The notes: a model not told the origin generated them from the sequence alone. 64,000 nucleotides of DNA from Lentzea sp033794685 (GCA_033794685.1 JARAYZ010000002.1); one strand, 5' to 3'; counted from the stretch's first letter, positions 35,513-44,420 are shown. Translations and numbers: made by a program.

Positions 35513-36594
35513 CGGGTGCTCCCCAGGGCGATCAGCGGGTCGACGGAGGTGATGCGGCGGATGGCGAGCGCGGCTCCCGCGGCGCCGAGCAGGATCGTCA
35601 CGGCTGCCGGAACCACGACGGTGGCGGGCGTGAGGACGAACGGGATCGCGGACCCGGCCAGCGCGGCGCCGAGGGCCGCGGCGAGACCGGCGCCGGCCAG
35701 GGTGCCACCGGCGAGCAGGACGACCGCCTGGCCCAGTGCGTCCCTCAGCAGCCAGGACGTGCTGGCGCCCAAGGCTTTGAGGACGGCGACGTCGGCGCTG
35801 CGCTGGATGGTCCAGACGGTGAAGAACGCGCCGATGACCAGGGCGGAGATCGCGAACAGGAAACCGCGCATCAGCTGCAGGGAGCCGTTCTCGGAGGTGT
35901 AGGAGCCGATCGCCGCCAGGGAGTCGTCCACCGTGACCGTCCTCGTGCCGGCGGCCCGGTCGGTGGTCGCGACGGCGTCGTCGGAGGTGGTGGCCAGGGC
36001 GATGACGGTGGCCAGTGGACGGTCGCCCGTGGTCGGCGGTGCGGCCGCGCGCCACACGTCGAGGGTCGTCCAGACGACCGGGGTGTGGCTGAAGGAGGCG
36101 TCACCGGTCACGGCGGCCACGGTCAGCGTCCGTCCGGCCAGGACGATGTCGTCGCCCGCGTCGACGCCGAGATCGGCGGCGGCCCGGGCGGACATCACGA
36201 CGGCGTGGTCGGTGAGCCGGTCGCCGTCCGGGGCCAGGGCGGATCCCGCCCGGACGCCGAAGATCGAGACCCCGGCGTTCCGGTCGGCCGCGGACGCCTT
36301 GGTGGTGGTGATGCCGAGCGGTTCGGCGCTGCTGACGCCGGGGGCGGCGGCCCACTGCCGCCACTGCGTCTCGGTGACGGCGGAGTCGGCGAAGGCCGGC
36401 TTCCGGTCTCCGCCGGGCTCGGCGAAGACGATCCGGTCGGCGGGCAGCCCGGTGACCGCCGAGACGTTCTGCCGGCCCAGCCCGGCGGTCAGTCCGGACA
36501 GCAGGCCGACCAGCAGGGTGATCAGCACGATCACCGACCCCATCAGCGCGAAGCGCCCCTTGGCGTGCAACAGGTCTCTCCAGGCGACGAACAC
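35509..36594 (-). CDS. FtsX-like ABC transporter permease
   Basis: 361 residues. One N-terminal TM (about 15-40), an extracytoplasmic MacB-PCD-like domain (about 45-240) and three C-terminal TMs from LLFAISALVIGAFFTVWTIQRSADVAVLKALGAS onward, the FtsX core motif, followed by VLLAGGTLAGAGLAAALGAALAG. It pairs with the downstream ATPase by ATGA overlap. The neighbouring divergent kinase/regulator pair suggests induction by envelope or antimicrobial-peptide stress; this is inferred from the common BceAB/MacAB arrangement. Confidence 0.92.
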   Translation of the reverse strand: MFVAWRDLLHAKGRFALMGSVIVLITLLVGLLSGLTAGLGRQNVSAVTGLPADRIVFAEPGGDRKPAFADSAVTETQWRQWAAAPGVSSAEPLGITTTKASAADRNAGVSIFGVRAGSALAPDGDRLTDHAVVMSARAAADLGVDAGDDIVLAGRTLTVAAVTGDASFSHTPVVWTTLDVWRAAAPPTTGDRPLATVIALATTSDDAVATTDRAAGTRTVTVDDSLAAIGSYTSENGSLQLMRGFLFAISALVIGAFFTVWTIQRSADVAVLKALGASTSWLLRDALGQAVVLLAGGTLAGAGLAAALGAALAGSAIPFVLTPATVVVPAAVTILLGAAGAALAIRRITSVDPLIALGSTR

Positions 36595-36767
36595 GGCGTC
36601 GATCAGTCCTCTCCCACGAGTGCGTCAGGTGCTTCTCCACGGTCGCGCTCGGCGGGGTGTCACGGCATCTGGCCGGCGATGGCACTTCCCGAGCCGGAAG
36701 ACGGCACCCGGCCTCCACCTTTCGACAGAGGCGAACGGCGCCGGTGCTGGCTAGCCTGGGACGCACT

Positions 36768-37976
36768 GTGAACGACACCGCTCCTGCTCCGACACCGGTC
36801 AACCGCGTGCTGACCTGGTGCCTGCACCTGCTGTTCGTCGCCCTGCTCGTCCTCGCGGCGACGCGGGCGCTGGTCGGAACGCGACCCCAGGCCGCGGCGG
36901 TGGTCGTGGTGGCGGTGCTGTGCGCGGCGGTGTACGCGGCCGGACCGCTGCTCCCCGGCGTCCGCACGTCGCGCCGGGCCGCCGCTGGGTGGCTGGGCGC
37001 CGTCGGTGTCCTGTGGCTGGTGCTGGTGGTCCTGACCGCCGACGGGGTGTGGCTCGCCTTCCCCCTGTACTTCCTCCAGCTGCACCTGCTGCCGCGCCGG
37101 ACGGGGCTCGTCGCGGTGACCTCGACGGCGCTGGCCGCGATCACCGCCTTCGCCGCGCACCAGGGAGGCTTCAGCCCGGCCGCCGCGATCGGACCCGCGC
37201 TCGGCGCCGCCGTGGCGGTGGCCGTCGTCCGGGGCTACCAGGCGCTGTACCGGGAGAGCGAGCAACGCAGGCGGTTGATCGACGAGCTCACCGCGACCCG
37301 CGCCGACCTGGCCGCGGCCCAGCACACCGCGGGCGTCCTGGCCGAACGGGAGCGCCTGGCCCACGAGATCCACGACACCCTCGCCCAGGGCCTGTCCAGC
37401 ATCCAACTGCTGCTGCACGCCGCCGGACGGTCCCTTCCCGGCAACCCAGGCAAGGCCGCCCGGCACCTGGACCAGGCCCGCCAGGCCGCGGCGGACAACC
37501 TCGCCGAGGCCCGCCGCTTCGTCGCCGCCCACACCCCGCCCGCCCTGGACGACACCACGCTGGCGGGTGCCCTGGAACGCCTGTGCGCCACCACCAGTAC
37601 CCGTCACCGGATCACCGCGCGCTTCCACCTCGCCGGTGAGCCGGTCTCGCTGCCGACCGCCCCCGAGGTCGCCCTGCTGCGCATCGCCCAGGCCGCGCTC
37701 GGCAACACCGTCCGGCACGCGGAGGCCGCCACCGCGGAGATCACCCTGAGCTACCTCGCCGACGAGATCGCGCTCGCCGTCGTCGATGACGGCGTCGGCT
37801 TCGACCCCGGTGCGCTGCCGGCTCCCGATCCCGGCGAGGGCGGGTTCGGACTGGCCGCCATGCGCACCCGTGCCACTGCGCTGGGCGGTTCCCTCACCGT
37901 CGAGTCGACGCCCGGTGGAGGCACCGCCCTGGCCGCTCGTGTCCCCCTCCCCCGGTCCACCGAGGTCCGTCGATGA
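36768..37976 (+). CDS. NarL-type sensor histidine kinase (HisKA_3)
   Basis: 402 residues. About five TM helices lie within 15-175. The H-box is LAERERLAHEIHDTLAQGLSSIQLLL with His in HEIHDT, and the HATPase domain has AQAALGNTVRHAEAA, DDGVGFDPG and GGFGLAAMRTRA. GTG start at 36768; TAGCCT at 36752-36757 is 10 nt upstream, so the transcript may be leaderless or nearly so. It is coupled to its response regulator (ATGA) and divergent from an FtsX-type exporter. It closely resembles the kinase at 24616 in layout. Confidence 0.92.
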   Translation: MNDTAPAPTPVNRVLTWCLHLLFVALLVLAATRALVGTRPQAAAVVVVAVLCAAVYAAGPLLPGVRTSRRAAAGWLGAVGVLWLVLVVLTADGVWLAFPLYFLQLHLLPRRTGLVAVTSTALAAITAFAAHQGGFSPAAAIGPALGAAVAVAVVRGYQALYRESEQRRRLIDELTATRADLAAAQHTAGVLAERERLAHEIHDTLAQGLSSIQLLLHAAGRSLPGNPGKAARHLDQARQAAADNLAEARRFVAAHTPPALDDTTLAGALERLCATTSTRHRITARFHLAGEPVSLPTAPEVALLRIAQAALGNTVRHAEAATAEITLSYLADEIALAVVDDGVGFDPGALPAPDPGEGGFGLAAMRTRATALGGSLTVESTPGGGTALAARVPLPRSTEVRR

Positions 37977-38602
37977 CCACCATCCGACTCCTGCTGGCCG
38001 ACGACCACCCCGTGGTGCGCGCGGGGCTGCGGGCCGTGCTGGAGACCGAACCCGGTCTCGTCGTGGTCGCCGAGGCCGCCACCGCGGAGGAAGCGGTGGC
38101 ACGGGCGGCCCAGGGCGACGTCGACGTCGTCCTGATGGACCTGCGGTTCGGTGCCGGGATGAGTGGGGCCGAGGCGACGGCGGCGATCACGGCACGCCCC
38201 GGCGCGCCCCGCGTGCTGATCGTGACGACCTACGACACGGACGCGGACACGTTGCCCGCCATCGAGGCCGGCGCCACCGGGTACCTCCTCAAGGACGCAC
38301 TGCCCGAGGACCTCGCGGCCGCTGTGCGCACCGCGGCGACCGGCCGCACCACGCTGGCGCCCACCGTCGCCGACCGGCTGCTGACCCGGATGCGCGCGCC
38401 GGACCGCGCACTGACCCGGCGGGAGACCGAGGTCCTCGTCCTGGTGGCCGACGGTCTGTCCAATCGGGCCATTGCCACGCGCCTGCACCTCACCGAGGGC
38501 ACCGTGAAGTCGCACCTGGCCCGCTGCTACACCAAGCTCGGCGTCGACTCGCGCACCGCGGCGGTGGCCACCGCGGCGGACCTCGGTCTCATCCGCCGCT
38601 AG
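37973..38602 (+). CDS. NarL/LuxR-type response regulator
   Basis: 209 residues. Receiver LLLADDHPVVRAGL, phospho-acceptor Asp in VVLMDLRFG, switch Lys in YLLKDALPE, and LuxR HTH LTRRETEVLVLVADGLSNRAIATRLHLTEGTVKSHL. The ATG overlaps the kinase stop. Its TAG stop shares CTAG (38599-38602) with the stop of the convergent oxidoreductase gene. It probably controls the divergent ABC exporter genes. Confidence 0.95.
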   Translation: MTTIRLLLADDHPVVRAGLRAVLETEPGLVVVAEAATAEEAVARAAQGDVDVVLMDLRFGAGMSGAEATAAITARPGAPRVLIVTTYDTDADTLPAIEAGATGYLLKDALPEDLAAAVRTAATGRTTLAPTVADRLLTRMRAPDRALTRRETEVLVLVADGLSNRAIATRLHLTEGTVKSHLARCYTKLGVDSRTAAVATAADLGLIRR

Positions 38603-39678
38603 TTGTACCTGGTCAGGGGCACCGGCACCGGCCGCTCCACCGTGGTCGTCAGCTCGATCCGCCGGCCCTCGTCCGCTGCCCGGAGCACGGCGGTCATGGT
38701 CTCGAGCACGTGCAGCGCGAGCTCACCACTGGCGCGCGGCTCGCCGGCCGTGATGAGGTCGAGAAGGCCGATTCCCCTTCCCGCGCCCACGTAGCCCGCA
38801 CTGGGCGGGAGAGTTCGCCATCCGGTGCCGCCGAGCGGGAAGAGGCGGGTCTCGCCGTCGAAGTGGTTCGGGTCCGGAACCGCGAGCGTGCCGGTCTCGC
38901 CGTGCACCTCGATCGGTGCGGCGGTGGTGGCCACCCCGTCGAAACTGGTCGTGATGGTCGAGAGCGCGCCGTTGATGTGTTCGAGCACGCCGGAAACGTG
39001 GGTGTCGACCTCGACCGGGATTCGCTGGCCCGTCCGCGCACCGGAACCGATGACGCGCTCGGCGCGCAGGCGACTGGCCGCGCCGAGCACCGTGCGCACC
39101 GGGCCGAGCAGGTGGATCAGCGCGGTGATGTAGTACGGCCCCATGTCGAACAACGGACCGCCACCCGCGGTGTAGTAGAAGTCGGGGTTGGGGTGCCAGC
39201 GTTCGTGCCCTGGCGTGACCATCACGGCCGACGCGGAGATCGGGCGTCCGATGAGCCCGCCGTCGATCGCCGCCCGCGCGGTCTGCGTGCCGGTGCCGAG
39301 AACGGTGTCCGGTGCGCACCCGATCCGTACGCCGGCAACGGCGGCCCGGTCGACGATCGCACGGCCGTCCGGGAACGCGACGGCGAGCGGCTTCTCGCCG
39401 TAGACGTTCTTGCCGGAGTCGATCGCGCGGAGCGTGATCTCGGCGTGGGCCGCGGGAACGGTCAGGTTGAGCACCGTGTCGACGTCCGGCCTGCCGAGCA
39501 GTCTCTCGACGCTGACCGCCTCGGTGCCCGGGAGCCCGGCTGCGACCGCCGCCGCACGGGTGGCGTCGAGGTCGGCGACCGCGGTGACGCGCACCGCGGG
39601 GTTGTCGCGGAGCGTGTCCAGGTACGCGCCGGAGATGACCCCGAGACCTACGATGCCGACGCGGTGCGGGTCGCCCAC
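38599..39678 (-). CDS. Gfo/Idh/MocA-family oxidoreductase
   Basis: 359 residues. Rossmann start VGIVGLGVISGAYLDTL, VTAVADLD, the catalytic EKPLAVAFPDGR lysine motif and the C-terminal substrate domain with GGGPLFDMGPYYITALIHLLGPV. Enzymes of this family oxidise or reduce sugars and inositols with NAD(P). The GTG at 39678 follows GAGGGGG and overlaps the ThuA-like gene by 31 bp, so the two are translated together. ThuA/Gfo pairs commonly act on disaccharides or keto-sugars; the substrate here is unknown. Confidence 0.93.
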   Translation of the reverse strand: MGDPHRVGIVGLGVISGAYLDTLRDNPAVRVTAVADLDATRAAAVAAGLPGTEAVSVERLLGRPDVDTVLNLTVPAAHAEITLRAIDSGKNVYGEKPLAVAFPDGRAIVDRAAVAGVRIGCAPDTVLGTGTQTARAAIDGGLIGRPISASAVMVTPGHERWHPNPDFYYTAGGGPLFDMGPYYITALIHLLGPVRTVLGAASRLRAERVIGSGARTGQRIPVEVDTHVSGVLEHINGALSTITTSFDGVATTAAPIEVHGETGTLAVPDPNHFDGETRLFPLGGTGWRTLPPSAGYVGAGRGIGLLDLITAGEPRASGELALHVLETMTAVLRAADEGRRIELTTTVERPVPVPLTRYN

Positions 39679-40370
39679 GACATCCCCCTCGTGACGATGG
39701 CTCGGACACTGGGATGCGCCAGCACGTCCAGGCTGTGCCCCGGCGTCGTCACCACGATCCTCCCGGCTCCCCACCGGCGGGTCCAGATCGCCGGACAGGT
39801 GACCGGCCGGTGCCACGGTTGCCACGGCCGGGCCGGGTGGGTCGTGGTGGCCAGCACGTCGACCAGGTCGTCGTGCAGCACCCAGTACTGCTCGGTGACC
39901 AGGTCGAAGTCCTCGATGCCCGCGGTGATCGGATGCTCCCGGCCGAGCGCGGTGATGTTCACCGCGTGTGGCAGGTAGTTGTCCTCCTGCCCGCCCTGGC
40001 GCTCGCACGGCTCCTTGCCGGGGTGCGTGACGAACTGGCCGCCCACCAGGTGCAGGTAGTCCGACGACGCGCGGAACGAGTCCGCGATGCCACCGTGCCA
40101 ACCGGTGAAACCGGTGCCGCCCTCGACCGCCGCGCGCAGCCCGGTCAGTTGCCCGGCGGTGATCTCCGACATCGTCACGCACTGCACGATCAGGTCGGTG
40201 CGCGCCATCTCGGCCGCGTCGGCGTACACCTCGGTCGACTCCTCGACCCGCACGGCGTAGCCGCTGTCCTCCAGGAACGGGATGAACAACTCGGTGGCCC
40301 TCACCGGCTCGTGGCCTTCCCACCCACCGCGGACCACCAGCGCATTCGGCCGTGCCACACCCACCCCCAC
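39648..40370 (-). CDS. ThuA-like (trehalose-utilisation) protein
   Basis: 240 residues. NALVVRGGWEGHEPVRATELF opens a class I glutamine-amidotransferase-like fold, followed by GGTGFTGWHGGIADSFRASSDYLHLVGGQF and HPITAGIEDFDLVTEQYW, the ThuA signature. GAGGAG 8 bp before the GTG at 40370 sets the start; an earlier GTG at 40376 is too close to the ribosome site. It is the upstream partner of the Gfo/Idh/MocA enzyme (31-bp overlap). ThuA of rhizobia is involved in trehalose oxidation; the role here is inferred only from family and pairing. Confidence 0.9.
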   Translation of the reverse strand: MGVGVARPNALVVRGGWEGHEPVRATELFIPFLEDSGYAVRVEESTEVYADAAEMARTDLIVQCVTMSEITAGQLTGLRAAVEGGTGFTGWHGGIADSFRASSDYLHLVGGQFVTHPGKEPCERQGGQEDNYLPHAVNITALGREHPITAGIEDFDLVTEQYWVLHDDLVDVLATTTHPARPWQPWHRPVTCPAIWTRRWGAGRIVVTTPGHSLDVLAHPSVRAIVTRGMSWATRTASAS

Positions 40371-40499
40371 GGTCACCGCTCCTCGGGACAAGCACTCCGA
40401 ACTGCACAGTGCCGCGCACGCCATCGATGGTCAAGGACGGACTCCCGGCACCTCGAACGACGCCGTGAACCGGTCGGTGGCCCCGGTACCGTCGCCCAG

Positions 40500-41074
40500 G
40501 TGGGGAACATCGAGTTCCGGCGGTTCACGACGGCGCGGGCCGACGACCTGGCCGACCTCCTGGCCGGCAACGCGCGTGGCCCTTCCACGCCGGACCACGG
40601 GTCGACCGGGCGGACGTGCTCGCGCGGATCGCCACCGGCTACTACGACAACCCGGCGGCCCGCACCTTCTTCGTCGTCCACGACGGCGTGCTCGCGGGCA
40701 TGACCCGTCTGTTCGACCTCGACGACGACACACCGATGTTCGACCTGCGCGTGGACGAGCGGTTTCGCGGCGCCGGAGTCGGCAGCGCCACGGTGCGGTG
40801 GCTCACCGCTCACCTGTTCACCGAACTGCCCTCGATCCACCGGATCGAAGGCTCCACCCGCCACGACAACCAGGCGATGCGGCGACTGTTCCGGCGATGC
40901 GGCTACGTCAAAGAAGCGCACCACCGGCAAGCGTGGCCGTCCACGGACGGCACGATCTTCGACGCGGTCGGCTACGGCATCCTGCGACGCGACTGGGAAA
41001 CCGGAACGGTCACGACCGTCGTCTTCAACGACGAGCCCGAACAGGCGACCGTCATGCGGACACCGGGGCGGTGA
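40500..41074 (+). pseudogene. GNAT acetyltransferase with a frameshift
   Basis: The N-terminus (GNIEFRRFTTARADDLADLL) is in one frame. After about 40571-40577 the protein continues one base out of frame as WPFHAGPRVDRADVLARIATGYYD and then FDLRVDERFRGAGVGSATVRWL (acetyl-CoA P-loop), HRIEGSTRHDNQAMRRLFRRCGYVKEAHHR. The span (575 bp) is not a multiple of three. A product from the internal GTG at 40616 would still hold the acetyl-CoA site. TACCGT at 40487-40492, 7 nt before the GTG at 40500, suggests a leaderless start. It overlaps the convergent TetR gene by 23 bp. Either recent decay or a base-call error. Confidence 0.8.
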
Positions 41075-41669
41075 GCATGCCGATGATCAGGTCGACCAGT
41101 TCCGCCGCCGAGTCCGGGTCACCCGGCGGCAGGTCGCCCGCGCACACCGCTCGCTCACGATCGGCGAGCAGGGCGAACAGCACGGTGGGCAGGACCCGCA
41201 GCCGCCGGCGTCGGAGCGCGGGCGACAGGTCCTGCAGCGCGCGGTCGAGGCGGATGATGATCAGCCGGATCGCGGCCCGTCCCGCTCGCTCCAGATTGGT
41301 GTCCGCGGCCAGCGCGGGGTGCGTGCGGACCTGTTCGAGGAAGCGGGCGTAGTGAGTGGCCCCGTGTTCATAAGGGACGGTCAGCATCGGCACGACCAGG
41401 GCCGAGACCAGGGCGCGGATGTCGTCGGGGTCGCCGGTCGACTCGCTGTCGGCGAGCAACTCCAGGCGGTGCTGTTCCAGGTCGGCGATGCGGTACTCGG
41501 CGACGGCGTCGATCAGGCCATCTCTGCTGCCGAAGTGGTACTGCACCGCGGAGTTGTTGCGCTGGCCCGCGGCCGTCGCGATGTCGCGCAACGGCACGTC
41601 CGGCCCGTGCTCGGCGATCAGCCGCTCGGCGGCGACGATGATCCGATCCCTGACATCCGCGCTGGCCAC
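41052..41669 (-). CDS. TetR-family transcriptional regulator
   Basis: 205 residues. The N-terminal HTH (RDRIIVAAERLIAEHGPDVPLRDIATAAGQRNNSAVQYHFGSRDGLIDAV) is intact, and the helical ligand domain follows. GTG start at 41669. It is divergent from the SDR gene with about 70 bp between them, where an inverted repeat lies in a promoter (41711-41728), so it most likely represses the SDR/DapB-like pair and perhaps itself. The ligand is unknown. Confidence 0.92.
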   Translation of the reverse strand: MASADVRDRIIVAAERLIAEHGPDVPLRDIATAAGQRNNSAVQYHFGSRDGLIDAVAEYRIADLEQHRLELLADSESTGDPDDIRALVSALVVPMLTVPYEHGATHYARFLEQVRTHPALAADTNLERAGRAAIRLIIIRLDRALQDLSPALRRRRLRVLPTVLFALLADRERAVCAGDLPPGDPDSAAELVDLIIGMLTAPVSA

Positions 41670-41703
41670 GGCATTACGTTAACACACGAAGAAGCGTCAC
41701 ATC

Positions 41704-41732
41704 TTGACTTTTAAGCACATGCGCTTAACAGT
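41704..41732 (+). promoter_or_regulatory. SDR promoter with inverted repeat in the spacer (TetR operator candidate)
   Basis: TTGACT (41704-41709), 17-bp spacer, AACAGT (41727-41732). The spacer contains TTAAGC-ACATGC-GCTTAA (41711-41728): perfect 6-bp outer arms, 16 of 18 positions symmetric. The predicted transcript starts at or next to the GTG at 41739, so the SDR mRNA may be leaderless. Confidence 0.65.
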
Positions 41733-41738
41733 GGCCGA

Positions 41739-42527
41739 GTGGTGACGGACATGTTCGGACTGCCCGGTGCGGTGGCGGTGGTGACCGGCGCCGGTCGCGG
41801 CATCGGAGCGGCATCGGCGACAGCGCTGGCGGAGGCCGGCGCGGACGTGGTGATCAGTGCGCGCACCGCGGAGCAACTGGCCGAGGTCGCGGGCAGGATC
41901 GAGGCACTGGGGCGGCGGGCCGTCGTCGTACCGGCGGACCTGTCCGATGTGGACGCTGTGGCGGCGTTGGCGCACATCGCCGTCGAGCGGCTCGGGCGGC
42001 TGGACGTCGTGGTCAACAACGTGGGCGGCACGCTGCCGAACACGTACCTGACGACGACACCGGACTTCCTCGAGGACGCCTTCCACTTCAACGTCACCAC
42101 CGCGCACGCGCTGACCAGCGCGGCGGTACCGCTCATGCTGGAGAGCGGTGGCGGGTCGGTGGTCAACATCTCCTCCGTGATGGGACGGCTCGCCGGTCGC
42201 GGGTTCCTGGCGTACGGCACGGCGAAGGCGGCCCTGACGCACTACACGCACCTGGCCGCCATCGACCTCGCGCCGCGGATCAGGGTCAACTCGATCGACG
42301 TCGGCTCGGTGCACACCTCGGCGCTGGACGTGGTCGCCCGCGACGAGAAGATCAGGACCTCGATGGAACAGGCGACGCCGCTGCGCCGGCTGGGACACCC
42401 CGACGAGGTCGCGGCCGCGGTGCTCTTCCTGGCGTCACCGGCATCCGGCTACACCACGGGATCGGTGGTGCGGGTCGACGGCGGGATCGGCGCGCCCAAC
42501 CTCGACTTCGCCCTTCCGGATCTCTGA
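41739..42527 (+). CDS. Short-chain dehydrogenase/reductase (SDR)
   Basis: 262 residues. Cofactor motif TGAGRGIG, NNVG, and catalytic Ser/Tyr/Lys in NISSVMGRLAGRGFLAYGTAK. The C-terminus has the VRVDGGIG motif of classical SDRs. An Arg after the first strand (VVISARTAEQL) suggests NADP(H). Starts: GTG 41739, GTG 41742 or ATG 41751; the promoter position favours the first. A DapB-like dehydrogenase follows after 23 bp with its own ribosome site, so the two likely form a TetR-controlled operon. Confidence 0.93.
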   Translation: MVTDMFGLPGAVAVVTGAGRGIGAASATALAEAGADVVISARTAEQLAEVAGRIEALGRRAVVVPADLSDVDAVAALAHIAVERLGRLDVVVNNVGGTLPNTYLTTTPDFLEDAFHFNVTTAHALTSAAVPLMLESGGGSVVNISSVMGRLAGRGFLAYGTAKAALTHYTHLAAIDLAPRIRVNSIDVGSVHTSALDVVARDEKIRTSMEQATPLRRLGHPDEVAAAVLFLASPASGYTTGSVVRVDGGIGAPNLDFALPDL

Positions 42528-42550
42528 GGAACCTGCCCGAGGAGGCACAC

Positions 42551-43645
42551 GTGACGTACCGCGTAGTGCAGTGGAGCACCGGCAACGTCGGCAAGTGGGC
42601 GTTGCGGGGCATCATCGACCACCCCGGCCTCGACCTGGCAGGCGTGTGGGTGTCCAACCCCGCCAAGGACGGCCTCGACGCGGGGGAACTGGCCGGAACG
42701 GACCGGACGCTCGGGATCCGGGCGACCACGGACGCCGCCGGGCTGATCGCGGCCGCCCCCGACTGCGTGGTCTACACGGCGATGGCCGACAACCGGCTGA
42801 ACGAGGCGATCGACGACATCTGCCAGCTGTTGCGGGCGGGCATCAACGTGGTGGCCAGCGGCCCGGTGTTCCTGTCCTATCCGGACGGCACCGTGCCACC
42901 CGAGCTGATCGAGCCCGTTCGCCTGGCCGCGGCCGACGGCGGAAGTTCTTTGTGGGTCAACGGAATCGACCCCGGCTGGGCCAACGACTGGCTACCGCTG
43001 CTGCTGTCCGGCACCTGTCAGCGCATCGATCTCATCCGCTGCTCGGAGATCCTGGACTACTCCACCTACGACAACCCGTTGGTGCTGTTCGAGATCATGG
43101 GCTTCGGCAGCCCGCCCGACCACACTCCCCTGCTGCTGCACCCCGGCATCCTCTCGCTCGCCTGGGGCAGCGTCGTCCGCCAGCTCGCCGCCGCCCTGGA
43201 CGTCACGCTGGACTCGGTCGTCGAACACCACGAGCGCTTCCCCGCGCCGGAACCGTTCCCGGTCGCGGGCCGCACGATCGCCGAGGGCACCATGGCGGCG
43301 CTGCGGTTCAGCGTCAGCGGCATGGTCGCGGAACGACCGGTGCTCGTCCTCGAACACGTCACCAGGTTGCGGCCGGACCTCGCGCCGGACTGGCCGCAGC
43401 CGGCCGGCACCGGCTGCTACCGCGTGGAGATCACCGGTGAGCCCAACTACGTGCTGGACCTGCGCCTGATCGGCGGCGACGGTGACCACAACACCGCGGG
43501 GGTGGCGTCCACGGCCATGCGACTGGTCAACGCCGTTCCCGCGGTCGTGGCCGCCCCGCCAGGCCTGCTCACCGCACTCGACCTGCCGCTGACCACCGGA
43601 CGGGGGCTGGTGTCGGTGCCAGGACGCCGCGGCACCACTGCTTGA
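42551..43645 (+). CDS. DapB-like NAD(P)-dependent dehydrogenase
   Basis: 364 residues. YRVVQWSTGNVGKWALRGIIDHPGLDLAGVWVSNPAK is the signature of dihydrodipicolinate-reductase-related proteins common in actinobacteria (annotated as amine or diaminopentanoate dehydrogenase-like). GINVVASGPVFLSYP and GIDPGWANDWLPLLLS follow. The true DapB catalytic His/Lys motif is not evident, so lysine synthesis is unlikely. GAGGAGG precedes the GTG. In mycobacteria and relatives such genes sit in lipid or steroid catabolic clusters; here it is paired with an SDR. A strong terminator follows. Confidence 0.85.
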   Translation: MTYRVVQWSTGNVGKWALRGIIDHPGLDLAGVWVSNPAKDGLDAGELAGTDRTLGIRATTDAAGLIAAAPDCVVYTAMADNRLNEAIDDICQLLRAGINVVASGPVFLSYPDGTVPPELIEPVRLAAADGGSSLWVNGIDPGWANDWLPLLLSGTCQRIDLIRCSEILDYSTYDNPLVLFEIMGFGSPPDHTPLLLHPGILSLAWGSVVRQLAAALDVTLDSVVEHHERFPAPEPFPVAGRTIAEGTMAALRFSVSGMVAERPVLVLEHVTRLRPDLAPDWPQPAGTGCYRVEITGEPNYVLDLRLIGGDGDHNTAGVASTAMRLVNAVPAVVAAPPGLLTALDLPLTTGRGLVSVPGRRGTTA

Positions 43646-43647
43646 GC

Positions 43648-43684
43648 GCGTGCCCGGCGCCGGGGTCACCCGCGCCGGGCACGC
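43648..43684. terminator. Bidirectional terminator between convergent genes
   Basis: Perfect 13-bp arms (GCGTGCCCGGCGC and its complement) with an 11-nt loop, between the DapB-like stop at 43645 and the LPMO stop at 43714. Confidence 0.75.
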
Positions 43685-43713
43685 TGCGAAATCCGGTTGG
43701 CTGGAAGGGGTTG

Positions 43714-44379
43714 CTAACCGAAGTTCACGTCACTGCACCACATGTAGGCCTGGTCCAGGTGCGACGCCTGCCAGATCGTGAACACGATGTGGTGTCCGCG
43801 GTAGGCGCCAGAGGTCTGGACGTTGAACGTGATGTTCTGGGCAGGGGCGAACCTGCCGGTCTGCGTGATGAAGTCCAGGTTGCCCCACCCGAGTCTCTGA
43901 GTGGTGGGGTCGTACCCGTTCTTGCTGACGTAGACCCGGAAGTAGTCCGCGCCGTGACTGGCCTGGTCGTGCAGCTGCATCGAGAAGCTGCTGCCGACGT
44001 TGGTGGTCTTCCACCGGCCAGGGGTGTTCAGGGAGTTGTTGCGCGAGAGGGCGTTGCTGCAGAGCTGCCCGTCCGGGGTGGCACCCTGGAAGTTCCCGCG
44101 CAGCCCGTCCCGCAGCGCGCTCATCCAGTTCCACATGGTGTCGGCGTTTGCCTGGAAGGCCTGCCAGCACATGGGGTCCTGTTGCTGCATGGCGGGATTC
44201 GTGTGCTGGCTGCCCCACGTCTTCCAGCACTGGTAGGCGCGGGTCGCGGGACTGATGATGGTGCCGTGCGCCGAGGCCGGAGGGGCCCAGAGGAAGGTGC
44301 AGGCCAGCAGGGAGACGATCACGGCGATGACGCCCCGACGTCTGGTGGCGGACCCCGGGGAGGTGCCGCGTGAACGCAT
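43714..44379 (-). CDS. AA10 lytic polysaccharide monooxygenase, secreted
   Basis: 221 residues. A Sec signal (ending APPASA) is cut before His 38, so the mature enzyme starts HGTIISPATRAYQCW, giving the N-terminal copper-ligand His. The second His of the histidine brace fits SHGADYFRVYVSKNGYDP. Four or more Cys residues (YQCWKTW, PMCWQAF, LCSNAL, MWCSDVNF) can form the family's disulfides. There is no carbohydrate-binding module, so the catalytic domain is alone. It would oxidatively cleave cellulose or chitin. GGAGG precedes the ATG at 44379. A perfect CebR-type box upstream points to induction by cellulose-derived sugars, favouring cellulose as target. Confidence 0.94.
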   Translation of the reverse strand: MRSRGTSPGSATRRRGVIAVIVSLLACTFLWAPPASAHGTIISPATRAYQCWKTWGSQHTNPAMQQQDPMCWQAFQANADTMWNWMSALRDGLRGNFQGATPDGQLCSNALSRNNSLNTPGRWKTTNVGSSFSMQLHDQASHGADYFRVYVSKNGYDPTTQRLGWGNLDFITQTGRFAPAQNITFNVQTSGAYRGHHIVFTIWQASHLDQAYMWCSDVNFG

Positions 44380-44420
44380 GGTTGAGCCTCCGTTCTCCGA
44401 TGATCGAGCTTCAACGATCG

